DNA from: SZUA-451 sp034721895
GTDB lineage: Bacteria; Campylobacterota; Campylobacteria; Campylobacterales; Sulfurovaceae
Direction of reading: 5' to 3'
Length of the DNA stretch: 11,612 nt
Assembly (NCBI GenBank): GCA_034721895.1
Contig: JAYEND010000004.1
Coordinates: forward strand, 1 to 11,612
The notes beneath the pieces are model-generated. The model had not been told where the DNA came from. It ran no database searches and saw nothing but the letters and a program-made list of their open reading frames with translations. This document shows positions 1-7,410 of this stretch, piece by piece. The translations under genes were made by a program, and so were the position numbers. Every line of letters starts with the position of its first letter. The stretch's first letter is position 1.

Positions 1-1
1 C

Positions 2-2434
2 ATAGACTGGATCAAATCCGGCTTGTGCGATATAAGCCTTCGCAGCATCCGTAAGGCTGATCTGGATATCCCGCTCTGCGAGTTTTTTCTGAATATCTGC
101 AAAGAGAATGTCAACAATGCTGGTGATCGCATCCAAGTCGAGTGCATTGAAGATCACGATGTCATCAAGACGATTGAGGAACTCCGGCTTGAAATAGTTT
201 TTTAACTCGTCGGTAACCGCCTTTCTTCTCTCTTCCGGATCCTGAATCTCCATGATCTTGTCACTGGCTATATTGGATGTCATGATGATGATAGTGTTCT
301 TAAAATCCACTGTGACCCCTTTATTGTCCGTCAAACGACCATCATCAAGAACCTGCAAAAGAGTATTGAAGACATCCGGATGTGCCTTTTCGATCTCGTC
401 GAAGAGTACTACGGAATACGGCTTTCTCCTCACTGCCTCTGTCAACTGGCCGCCCTCCTCGTACCCGACATATCCAGGAGGTGCACCCACAAGTCTGCTG
501 GCTGCATGTTTCTCCATATATTCACTCATATCGATACGTATCATCGACTTATCGGAATCGAAGAGGAATTTTGCCAATGTTTTGCCCACCTGTGTCTTGC
601 CGACGCCGGTAGGTCCGAGGAACAGGAAACTTCCGATCGGACGATTGACATCGCTCAATCCCGCCTTGTTGCGCTTGATCGCACGGGCAACGGCCTTGAG
701 CGCGTCTTCCTGTCCAACGACCTCTTCTTTGAGCACATCTTCTATGTGCAGGATCTTGTCCTTTTCACTCTGCATCATCTTGGTAACCGGAATCCCTGTC
801 CAACGACTGACAATACTGGCGATCATCTCTTCATCTACAGAGTTTTTGAGGAGTGTCCCCTCTTCGACCATGCCATCCCACTTCTCTTTGAGATTTTGAA
901 GTTTTTCCTCTTCTGCCGGGATTTGACCATATTCGATCTCTGCAGCTTTGTTAAACTCCCCTTCTCTTTTTGCAGATTCAGCCTGGATCTTCAGGGATTC
1001 GATGGTACTTTTTACTTCTGAGACCTGATTGAAAACCTCTTTTTCATTTTCAAAGCGACTTTGAAGCGTATTGCGCTCCTCTTGCATATCTGCCAACTCT
1101 TTCTCGATCTCGGTCAGTCTCTTGGTATTTTTGTCACTCTCTTCCATCAGAAGTGCCTCTTTCTCGACTTGGAGTGTAGATATTTCCCGCTTGATCCTGG
1201 CCAGATCTGTCGGTTCACTCTCTATCTGCATCTTCAGCTCGGCAGCCGCTTCATCGATCAAGTCAATCGCCTTATCCGGCAAAAACCTGTCTGTGATATA
1301 ACGGTCACTGTATTTGGCCGCCGCAACAAGCGCAGAGTCCATAATGATCACATTATGGTGTGCTTCAAGACGGTCTTTGATCCCTCTGAGGATTTGAAGG
1401 GCTTCATTGATGCTTGGCTCACCTACTAACACCGGCTGAAAACGTCTCTGCAGTGCAGCATCCTTCTCAAAATACTTTCTATACTCTTTCAGAGTCGTTG
1501 CACCGATGGCATGCAGTTCACCGCGTGCCAGGGCAGGCTTGAGGATATTGGCTGCATCCATACTTCCCTCACTCGCTCCCGCACCGACAATAGTATGGAT
1601 CTCATCGATGAAGAGGATGACATTGGCAGATTCTTTGACTTCATCGATAACCGCTTTAAGTCGGTCTTCAAATTCTCCTCTATATTTGGCACCGGCGATC
1701 AGTCTACTCATATCCAGAGAGATCACGCGCATGTTTTGAAGGCTTAGCGGCACCTCTTTATTGACGATACGCTGTGCCAAGCCTTCCACAATGGCTGTTT
1801 TACCGGTACCCGGTTCACCGATCAGGATCGGGTTATTCTTGGTCTTACGAATGAGGATCTGCATCATGCGCTGCACCTCTTCATCCCTGCCGATCACCGG
1901 ATCAAGTTCTCCATCCAGTGCTTTTTGGTTGAGATCGATACCATACTGATCTAAAGCCTCAAGTGTCTCATCCCCGCTTTGGGATTCGATCTGTTTTCCG
2001 CCCCGGATCGACTCCAATGTCTTTTTGAATTCACTGATATCAACGTATTTTCCGATCACATCTTTGATGAAACTCTCACCGCTGTTGGCTATCAGCCAAC
2101 TGTCGACAGCGAGGTACTGATCCCCATTCGCAGTCATCACACCCTCTGCATTTTGTAAAGAACGCACAAGATTTTGTGAAAGTTTGATCGTCTCTTTGGT
2201 AACAGACGAAACAGTTGGCAGTTTCTGAGAGGCACTTTTGGCCTCCAATTCGATCGCCGCCTTATCAGCATTCATTTTATTCAATGCCTGATTCAGGATC
2301 GATCCGCTGTTTGTCAGCAGTGCCCAGATCAGATGGATCGGTTCTACTTCCTGGTTTTTATTATGCAGTGCCAACGATAAGCCTGATTCAACAGTGGCAG
2401 TCATTTGATTGGTTAATTTCTCCAGAATACTCAT
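2..2434 (-). CDS. clpB: ATP-dependent chaperone ClpB (3' end outside window)
   Basis: Hsp100/AAA+ disaggregase that threads aggregated proteins through a hexameric ring in the cytoplasm, working with DnaK. The frame is open from ATG at 2434 to the window edge, 811 codons. The family is usually about 860 residues, so about 50 C-terminal residues are missing; the last ones seen (GFDPVY) match the conserved small-domain motif. In order: a Clp N-domain (about 1-145); NBD1 with Walker A GEPGTGKT (about 205-212) and Walker B ILFIDEIH; a long charged coiled-coil M-domain (about 400-525), which separates ClpB from ClpA; NBD2 with Walker A GPTGVGKT (about 605-612) and Walker B VVLFDEIEKAH. Both Walker A motifs fall at almost the same residue numbers as in E. 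coli ClpB, so no frameshift is evident. The start has AAGGA at 2441-2445, 6 nt upstream. It is transcribed away from the S41-pur series. Confidence 0.97.
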   Translation of the reverse strand, partial: MSILEKLTNQMTATVESGLSLALHNKNQEVEPIHLIWALLTNSGSILNQALNKMNADKAAIELEAKSASQKLPTVSSVTKETIKLSQNLVRSLQNAEGVMTANGDQYLAVDSWLIANSGESFIKDVIGKYVDISEFKKTLESIRGGKQIESQSGDETLEALDQYGIDLNQKALDGELDPVIGRDEEVQRMMQILIRKTKNNPILIGEPGTGKTAIVEGLAQRIVNKEVPLSLQNMRVISLDMSRLIAGAKYRGEFEDRLKAVIDEVKESANVILFIDEIHTIVGAGASEGSMDAANILKPALARGELHAIGATTLKEYRKYFEKDAALQRRFQPVLVGEPSINEALQILRGIKDRLEAHHNVIIMDSALVAAAKYSDRYITDRFLPDKAIDLIDEAAAELKMQIESEPTDLARIKREISTLQVEKEALLMEESDKNTKRLTEIEKELADMQEERNTLQSRFENEKEVFNQVSEVKSTIESLKIQAESAKREGEFNKAAEIEYGQIPAEEEKLQNLKEKWDGMVEEGTLLKNSVDEEMIASIVSRWTGIPVTKMMQSEKDKILHIEDVLKEEVVGQEDALKAVARAIKRNKAGLSDVNRPIGSFLFLGPTGVGKTQVGKTLAKFLFDSDKSMIRIDMSEYMEKHAASRLVGAPPGYVGYEEGGQLTEAVRRKPYSVVLFDEIEKAHPDVFNTLLQVLDDGRLTDNKGVTVDFKNTIIIMTSNIASDKIMEIQDPEERRKAVTDELKNYFKPEFLNRLDDIVIFNALDLDAITSIVDILFADIQKKLAERDIQISLTDAAKAYIAQAGFDPVY

Positions 2435-2467
2435 ACTTATTCCTTTATATTTTCTGATTTTTTATAT

Positions 2468-2496
2468 ATTATACAACTTTAGTCACTTAATGTCAA
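2468..2496 (-). promoter_or_regulatory. Sigma-70 promoter of clpB, perfect consensus
   Basis: On the reverse strand there is TTGACA (2496-2491), a 17-bp spacer, then TATAAT (2473-2468). Both hexamers are exact consensus with ideal spacing. The expected transcription start, near 2461, leaves a leader of roughly 27 nt before the clpB ATG at 2434. A promoter this strong would need repression to give heat-shock control, which fits the overlapping operator-like repeat. Seen directly; its activity is inferred. Confidence 0.85.
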
Positions 2497-2497
2497 G
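2477..2497. promoter_or_regulatory. Probable HspR operator (HAIR-like inverted repeat)
   Basis: On the reverse strand the half-sites are CTTGACA, 7 bp, ACTAAAG. The HAIR consensus is CTTGAGT-N7-ACTCAAG. The match is 11 of 14 half-site positions (5/7 and 6/7) with exact spacing. It covers the -35 hexamer and most of the spacer of the clpB promoter, the expected place for a repressor that blocks RNA polymerase. HspR is known to repress chaperone operons, clpB among them, in Campylobacter and Helicobacter. An hspR gene is not in this window, so the assignment is an inference from the site alone. Confidence 0.6.
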
Positions 2498-2589
2498 TTT
2501 ATTGATAAAAATAATGCATAGTTTATTAATTGTCCTATTAGAGCTACTCTTAAGTACTTTTTAAATAAAATATAGCTTTAAATTACATT

Positions 2590-2620
2590 AAGAGAACTTT
2601 GGATAATTGGAGGTTCTCTT
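2590..2620 (+). repeat. Stem-loop / dyad upstream of the S41 protease gene
   Basis: A perfect 8-bp inverted repeat: AAGAGAAC (2590-2597) and GTTCTCTT (2613-2620), with a 15-nt loop. The strongest Shine-Dalgarno-like sequence in the leader, GGAGG (2609-2613), sits at the 3' edge of the loop and runs into the stem. The protease ATG is only at 2642, 28 nt further on, and has a poor ribosome site of its own. The dyad may be an operator, an RNA hairpin affecting translation, or chance in AT-rich DNA. No U-tract follows, so it does not look like a terminator. Confidence 0.5.
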
Positions 2621-2641
2621 TACATAAATGGATTACTGACT

Positions 2642-4021
2642 ATGATTAAAAAAAGTAAAAAAATTATTGCTCTGGGGTTAATATCTACTGTTGCGGCTGT
2701 CTTGATAGTCGGGACAAGTGCTCAGGCAAAAAATGAAGTGCAGGAAGAGTCCCAGAAGAGCAAGCTGGAAGCCTATATCAAATTTACCAAAATACTCAAT
2801 CTTATCGATCAGCAGTATGTTGATGAACTCAATACCACCGATCTCGTGGACAAGGCATTAAAAGGACTGCTTACCAATCTCGATGCGCACTCCTCGTTCA
2901 TGGACAAGAAGAGTTTTACAGAACTCAATGTTCAAACCAGCGGTGAATTTGGCGGGCTGGGGATCAGTGTCGGGATGAAAGACGGTATTTTGACTGTCAT
3001 CGCTCCACTGGATGGTACACCTGCAGACAAAGCAGGCGTTAAAGCCGGGGATATCATCCTTAAAGTCGACGACAAAGCAACTCTTGGCATGACGATAGAT
3101 GAAGCTGTCGGACATATGAGAGGTAAACCCAAAACCGATATACTTTTGACAATAGTCAGAAAAAATGAACCCAAACCGCTGCAGATCAAAATCACCAGAG
3201 ATATTATCAAGATCCAGTCTGTTTATGCGAAAAAGGTCGGTGACGACATCCTCTATCTGCATGTCAGTTCCTTTGACCAGAAAGTAGTGAAAGATGTCAA
3301 GGATGCCATGAAAAAAGATTCAAACCGAACCGGCATCATTCTTGATTTGAGAAATAACCCGGGTGGATTGCTCGATCAGGCAGTAGGTCTTGTCGACATC
3401 TTTGTTGACAAAGGCATGATCGTCAGCCAGAAAGGCCGGGACAAAAATGAGAATATAGAGTTTAAAGCACACAAAAAAAATACCAATACAAAAACCCCAA
3501 TGGTTGTACTCGTCAACCCCGGATCTGCCAGTGCCAGCGAAATTGTTAGCGGTGCGCTCCAGGACAATGGACGTGCTATTGTTTTAGGAGAGAAGACGTT
3601 CGGAAAAGGAAGTGTCCAGGTTGTGATGCCTGTAGGTGATGGAGAAGCGCTTCGTTTGACCGTCGCACGTTATTATCTTCCAAGCGGCAGAACGATCCAG
3701 GCCGTAGGTGTCACGCCGGATATCATTGTCCATCCCGGCAAAATATCACGTGACAACAATCATTCCATTATGTTTAAAGAGAGTGAACTCAAAAAGCACC
3801 TTGAGGGAGAACTCGAGAAGATCAACGGTAACGACAAAAAGAAGAAAAAGAAGAAAGTAAAGGATAAAGAAGACAAAGATGATAATGAGGGCAAAGAGAA
3901 TAAAAAGGATGAAACCATTATTACCGAGGAACAGATCTACAATGATGCCCAGCTCAAAAGTGCTATCGATATTCTCAAAGCACTGATGATCACAGCCCAA
4001 ATAAAGCAGGAGAAAAAATAG
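2642..4021 (+). CDS. S41-family C-terminal processing peptidase (CtpA/Prc-like)
   Basis: Exported serine protease of the carboxyl-terminal processing family, expected to cleave periplasmic or envelope proteins from their C-termini. 459 residues. A signal peptide covers about 1-29 (Lys-rich start, hydrophobic core, AQA cleavage motif). A PDZ domain runs from about 103 to 185, starting at FGGLGISV. In the catalytic core, SASE places the nucleophile at Ser297, and Lys322 in FGKG lies 25 residues later, the same spacing as the E. coli Prc dyad; Gln326 fits the third position. A highly charged Lys/Asp/Glu tract at about 399-428 separates the core from a short C-terminal helix. Start choice: an in-frame TAA at 2624-2626 blocks any longer ATG, although the local ribosome site is weak (GGA at 2630-2632). 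The stop abuts the purC ATG. As I recall, C. jejuni Cj0511 is the syntenic homologue. Confidence 0.95.
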   Translation: MIKKSKKIIALGLISTVAAVLIVGTSAQAKNEVQEESQKSKLEAYIKFTKILNLIDQQYVDELNTTDLVDKALKGLLTNLDAHSSFMDKKSFTELNVQTSGEFGGLGISVGMKDGILTVIAPLDGTPADKAGVKAGDIILKVDDKATLGMTIDEAVGHMRGKPKTDILLTIVRKNEPKPLQIKITRDIIKIQSVYAKKVGDDILYLHVSSFDQKVVKDVKDAMKKDSNRTGIILDLRNNPGGLLDQAVGLVDIFVDKGMIVSQKGRDKNENIEFKAHKKNTNTKTPMVVLVNPGSASASEIVSGALQDNGRAIVLGEKTFGKGSVQVVMPVGDGEALRLTVARYYLPSGRTIQAVGVTPDIIVHPGKISRDNNHSIMFKESELKKHLEGELEKINGNDKKKKKKKVKDKEDKDDNEGKENKKDETIITEEQIYNDAQLKSAIDILKALMITAQIKQEKK

Positions 4022-4738
4022 ATGAAAAAAGAGCAACTGGTATACGAGGGGAAAGCCAAGAAGATCTGGTCGACAGAAGACCCTGATCTCTATATTTCCG
4101 AATTTAAAGATGATCTGACTGCCTTCAACGGAGGAAAGAAATCAAGCGAAGAAGGGAAAGGTGCCCTGAATAACAAAATTTCGACTGAACTCTTCAAATA
4201 TCTGGATGATAAAGGGATCCCCACCCACTTTGTCAAAATGCTCGATGACAATCATATGCTGCACAAAAAAGCCGATGTTATCCTGATCGAAGTGATCGTG
4301 CGTAATATCGCAACGGGAAGTCTCAGCAGAAATCTCGCTATTGAAGATGGCAAAGTTCTCCCTTTTGCCCTGGTAGAATTCGACTACAAAAATGATGAAC
4401 TGGGTGACCCCAAGCTCAACGACCAGCACTGTCTGATTTTGGAACTGGTCAAAGATGAGTCTGAGCTCGACTATATCCGTTATATGGCACGCAAGATCAA
4501 TGCTCTGCTCAAAGCATTCTATGCCGAGAGAAATCTTTTGCTGGTCGATTTCAAACTGGAGTTTGGACGCGACAGTAACGGCAATATTATCCTGATCGAT
4601 GAACTCAGCCCTGACAACTTCAGACTCTGGGACAGCGAAAGCGGCGAAAAGATGGATAAAGACCGATTCAGGGAAGGCCTTGGCGGACTCAAAGTCGCCT
4701 ACGAAGAAGTACTTAATAGAATACTGGGAGAAAAGTAA
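4022..4738 (+). CDS. purC: Phosphoribosylaminoimidazole-succinocarboxamide synthase
   Basis: SAICAR synthetase: it joins CAIR and aspartate using ATP in de novo purine synthesis, in the cytoplasm. 238 residues, the normal size for a stand-alone bacterial PurC. Family motifs are present from end to end: LVYEGKAKKIW near the N-terminus (nucleotide-binding loop), DDLTAFNGGKK, VRNIATGSLSRN, and the C-terminal block with DFKLEFG and DELSPDNFRLWD. The start directly follows the protease TAG; AGGAG at 4008-4012 lies 9 nt upstream, inside the preceding gene. The gene stops immediately before purS, so purC, purS and purQ are almost certainly co-transcribed and translationally coupled. Nothing is missing or unusual. 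Confidence 0.98.
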   Translation: MKKEQLVYEGKAKKIWSTEDPDLYISEFKDDLTAFNGGKKSSEEGKGALNNKISTELFKYLDDKGIPTHFVKMLDDNHMLHKKADVILIEVIVRNIATGSLSRNLAIEDGKVLPFALVEFDYKNDELGDPKLNDQHCLILELVKDESELDYIRYMARKINALLKAFYAERNLLLVDFKLEFGRDSNGNIILIDELSPDNFRLWDSESGEKMDKDRFREGLGGLKVAYEEVLNRILGEK

Positions 4739-4978
4739 ATGAAAGCGATCGTTAATGTATATCTCAAAGAGGGTGTCCTCGATCCTCAAGGCAAAGCAGC
4801 ACACCATGCACTCGAGTCTATGAACTTCAAAGGGGTCAAAGATGTTCGCATCGGCAAGCAGATCATCATCCAGCTCGATACTGAGAATAGATCGGAAGCT
4901 GAGAAAGAGGTCAAAGAGATGTGCGAAACACTCCTCGCCAATACCGTTATTGAAGATTATGCTATTGAGATAGACTGA
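4739..4978 (+). CDS. purS: Phosphoribosylformylglycinamidine synthase subunit PurS
   Basis: Small structural subunit of the three-part FGAM synthase (PurS, PurQ, PurL), which converts FGAR and glutamine to FGAM; PurS bridges the glutaminase and the synthetase and helps ammonia transfer. 79 residues, the usual length. The start MKAIVNVYLKEGVLDPQG and the later VRIGKQIIIQLD segment are typical of the family. GGGAG at 4726-4730 lies 8 nt before the ATG, which directly follows the purC TAA. The stop TGA overlaps the purQ ATG by 1 nt. The catalytic partner purL is not in this window and must be elsewhere in the genome. Confidence 0.96.
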   Translation: MKAIVNVYLKEGVLDPQGKAAHHALESMNFKGVKDVRIGKQIIIQLDTENRSEAEKEVKEMCETLLANTVIEDYAIEID

Positions 4979-5679
4979 TGCAGGATTCTTCAATAAATGC
5001 TTCTCCAATGAAAATTGCGGTCTTACGATTTCCCGGTACCAACTGTGAGTTTGATACGCAGTATGCATTTGAAAAACTCGGGCATACAACAGAGCTGGTC
5101 TGGCACAAAGCAGAATCATTGCCTGATGATACAGATCTGGTCGTTGTCCCTGGAGGATTCAGCTATGGCGACTACCTGCGTTCCGGTTCGATAGCACGGT
5201 TTTCCCCTGTCATGAAAGCAGTCGTTGACTATGCCGATAAAGGCGGAAAAGTTTTGGGTATCTGTAATGGGTTTCAAATTCTGACGGAGGCGGGACTGCT
5301 TCCCGGTGCACTGAAGAGAAATAACAATCTTCATTTTATTTCAAAGCTCCAGCATCTCAAAGTAGTGAACAACAATAACGCTTTCCTTGGCTACTGTGAC
5401 AAAGAGGAAGTTCTGACTATACCGATTGCCCATGCAGACGGGAACTACTATATTGATGATGGAGGATTGGCCAAGCTCGAAGAGAACGGACAAGTACTTT
5501 TGCGCTACTGTGATGAAGCGGGAAACCGTATGGTCGTCAACGGATCAGTCACATCCATCGCCGGTATTTGCAATGAAAAGAAAAATGTTTTTGGGCTGAT
5601 GCCTCATCCCGAAAGAGCGATGGAGGCGATTCTCGGTTCTGAGGATGGTATCAGGATGCTGCAAGGATTTGAGCAGTAA
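4978..5679 (+). CDS. purQ: Phosphoribosylformylglycinamidine synthase subunit PurQ (glutaminase)
   Basis: Class I glutamine amidotransferase subunit of FGAM synthase, releasing ammonia from glutamine for PurL. 233 residues from the first ATG. Visible motifs: RFPGTNCEFDT near the N-terminus, GGFSYGDYLRSG, the nucleophile Cys96 in GICNGFQ, and the His210-Pro-Glu212 dyad in MPHPERA. Start question: ATG at 4978 overlaps the purS stop and adds ten residues before the conserved MKIAVLRFPG; an in-frame ATG at 5008 gives the usual PurQ N-terminus. Neither has a strong ribosome site (weak TTGAGAT before 4978; AGGA at 4982-4985 is too far from 5008). I prefer 4978 because stop-start overlap is the rule in this gene series, but 5008 remains possible. 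Confidence 0.95.
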   Translation: MQDSSINASPMKIAVLRFPGTNCEFDTQYAFEKLGHTTELVWHKAESLPDDTDLVVVPGGFSYGDYLRSGSIARFSPVMKAVVDYADKGGKVLGICNGFQILTEAGLLPGALKRNNNLHFISKLQHLKVVNNNNAFLGYCDKEEVLTIPIAHADGNYYIDDGGLAKLEENGQVLLRYCDEAGNRMVVNGSVTSIAGICNEKKNVFGLMPHPERAMEAILGSEDGIRMLQGFEQ

Positions 5680-6722
5680 TGCAACTGCTTAAGACTCTTT
5701 TTCTGACTCTGGCCATGATGATATGGATATCTCCCCTGCTTCAGGCAGGAACAGAATACAAGTACAGCTATATCCCCAAAAAAGCTTATGAAAACCAGAT
5801 CTTTCCTATCACTGTACTGGAGATAGGATCAAGCCCGGATAGCAAGCCTCAATTTTCTTTTGATCAGCAAAGCACTATCAAACCACTCTTTCAAAATCCC
5901 CTGGTTGTTAAAAACGGCAATGACAGCTTCTACACTTTCTACTTCAAAGCTCACAGCAAAGTGTTTAATCTTCCGAGACTGACGATCGTGGACAACAACA
6001 GGTCGATCGATTTTGAAGCTGGTAAAATTCCTGTCATCAAACTCAAACCCAGGGAGGACTTCTGCGGTGTACTTGCAGCAGACATGAAGATCAAAACTTC
6101 CCAGGCATCCACCTATGACGGCAAAAATAATTTGGTGAATTTCTCTATCGAAGCCTTCGAGGCAAATGTGGAAAATATGCATCTCAAAAGTGTGATCGAG
6201 GATGGCATTGAGAATATTGATCGTAAAGATGCCATGGTGACAGCAGAGTATTATGCTGTTTTGCCGGAGTCTCTAAAGAATCTGAAATTTACTTATTTCA
6301 ATACGATCAAGCAGCAGTATATCTATTTACAGACTCCGATTGAGATCAAGGACGCATCAGTCGCGACACAATCTGAACTCAATCCCAAAGATGACAGCTT
6401 TGACAAATTGAAAAAATCCACTTTTATCGGCTTGAGTATCTTTTTCTTTTTGCTTTTTTTATGGAGAAGAGATTTCTTCTATCTGATTCTGGCCGTTGTC
6501 TCGATAACCACACTCCTCACGTTCTATACACCAAAAAAGCAGGTTTGTGTCAAGCAGGGAGCGGCACTCTATATTCTGCCGACACACACCAGTCGCATCA
6601 GCACAAAGGTAAATGAGGAGTTTAAAACGCCGTTGCTTGGCGAGAGAACAGATTATTACAAGATAGAGTACGAAAATGGAGTGATAGGATGGATCAAACA
6701 TGAAGATCTTTGCGAAGATTAG
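5679..6722 (+). CDS. Periplasmic/membrane protein of unknown function with C-terminal SH3-like domain
   Basis: I cannot assign a function. 347 residues: a signal peptide or N-terminal anchor at about 1-23; a beta-rich exported region to about 235, faintly like the BatD/oxygen-tolerance sandwich (YIPKKAYENQIFPITVLEIG near its start); a transmembrane segment at about 248-262 ending in WRR, and another at about 266-283. Positive-inside reasoning makes these a hairpin with WRR in the cytoplasm, returning the tail to the periplasm. The last stretch (289-345: VCVKQG, a beta-strand pattern, then GVIGWIKHEDL) resembles a bacterial SH3 (SH3b) domain, usually a peptidoglycan- or peptide-binding fold. 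The ATG overlaps the purQ TAA by 1 nt (AAGGA at 5663-5667), and its 3' end overlaps plsC by 23 nt. As I recall, C. jejuni has a putative periplasmic protein (Cj0515) at this position. Confidence 0.88.
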   Translation: MQLLKTLFLTLAMMIWISPLLQAGTEYKYSYIPKKAYENQIFPITVLEIGSSPDSKPQFSFDQQSTIKPLFQNPLVVKNGNDSFYTFYFKAHSKVFNLPRLTIVDNNRSIDFEAGKIPVIKLKPREDFCGVLAADMKIKTSQASTYDGKNNLVNFSIEAFEANVENMHLKSVIEDGIENIDRKDAMVTAEYYAVLPESLKNLKFTYFNTIKQQYIYLQTPIEIKDASVATQSELNPKDDSFDKLKKSTFIGLSIFFFLLFLWRRDFFYLILAVVSITTLLTFYTPKKQVCVKQGAALYILPTHTSRISTKVNEEFKTPLLGERTDYYKIEYENGVIGWIKHEDLCED

Positions 6723-7410
6723 ATTTTACTGGGGTGCTTTTATCCTCTCATTTATTATTCTTGCACTGATGATTCCTTTGATCACGATCTTCCCGAAAAA
6801 AAAGGGACCCATCATGCACTATCTCAACCGTATCATCATTTTTCTCATGGGCGGCAGACTGGAACAGGTCGGCACTGCTGATCCCAATGCAGATCTTATT
6901 GTTATGAATCATCAGGGTGTTGTCGATATTGTCGGCATGGAAGCACTTCAAAAGGGACATTACCGATGGGTGGCCAAAAAAGAGCTTTTTGATATGCCGT
7001 GGTTTGGACATCTCCTAAAAAGAGGAGATATGATCTCAATCGAGAGAGAAAACAAAGCTGGTCTGCTTAAGATGATCAGAGATGTCAAAGAGTCTATCGA
7101 AGTTAAGCATCGTGCAGTAGCGATCTTCCCGGAAGGTACCCGTTCCAAAGGCCAGAAACTCCTCTCTTTTAAATCAGGGGCAAAATTTATCGCCTCCAAG
7201 CTCGGCTTGAGCGTTCAGCCTATCGTCGTTACGGGAAGCAAACATCTATTCAACGAACACGATAAAACCGCTCATAATTCAACAGTAAGATACACTTATC
7301 TTCCGACCATTGATGTCAAAGAGGCATCTGATGAGTGGTATGCTGAGATGAGAGAATCTATGCAAAAGGTTATAGACGATGAGCTGGCTCACCATCATCG
7401 CAGTCGCTAG
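6700..7410 (+). CDS. plsC: 1-acyl-sn-glycerol-3-phosphate acyltransferase
   Basis: Inner-membrane acyltransferase that adds the second fatty acyl chain to lysophosphatidic acid, giving phosphatidic acid for phospholipid synthesis. 236 residues, the normal size. One hydrophobic membrane segment at about 12-32. The catalytic NHX4D motif is Asn70-His71 to Asp76 (NHQGVVD), and the substrate-binding FPEGTR motif has Glu145 to Arg148, followed by the usual Lys/Gly-rich stretch. The start at 6700 overlaps the end of the previous gene by 23 nt; AGGA at 6686-6689 lies 10 nt upstream. The 3' end overlaps crcB by 32 nt, so coupled translation is likely. Confidence 0.96.
   Translation: MKIFAKIRFYWGAFILSFIILALMIPLITIFPKKKGPIMHYLNRIIIFLMGGRLEQVGTADPNADLIVMNHQGVVDIVGMEALQKGHYRWVAKKELFDMPWFGHLLKRGDMISIERENKAGLLKMIRDVKESIEVKHRAVAIFPEGTRSKGQKLLSFKSGAKFIASKLGLSVQPIVVTGSKHLFNEHDKTAHNSTVRYTYLPTIDVKEASDEWYAEMRESMQKVIDDELAHHHRSR

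Noticed and set aside
252..1021. Long forward-strand frames (252-899, 380-1021) opposite clpB
   Set aside because: They are antisense shadows of the strongly supported clpB reading frame, with no family signal and no ribosome site of note.
2521..2580. A promoter for the S41 protease, e.g. TAAAAT at 2566-2571 or TATAGC at 2571-2576
   Set aside because: Both are near-consensus -10 boxes, but the region is so AT-rich that such boxes are expected by chance and no -35 lies at proper spacing. A promoter must exist in this gap, but I cannot place it.
4142..5119. A 325-codon reverse-strand frame opposite purC, purS and purQ
   Set aside because: It lies wholly antisense to three certain genes; its composition is that of a back-translation shadow (rich in Phe, Ile and acidic residues) and it has no recognisable domain.
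7340..7378. A fluoride riboswitch before crcB
   Set aside because: The crcB start lies inside plsC coding sequence, leaving no room for a leader RNA, and no recognisable riboswitch core is visible.
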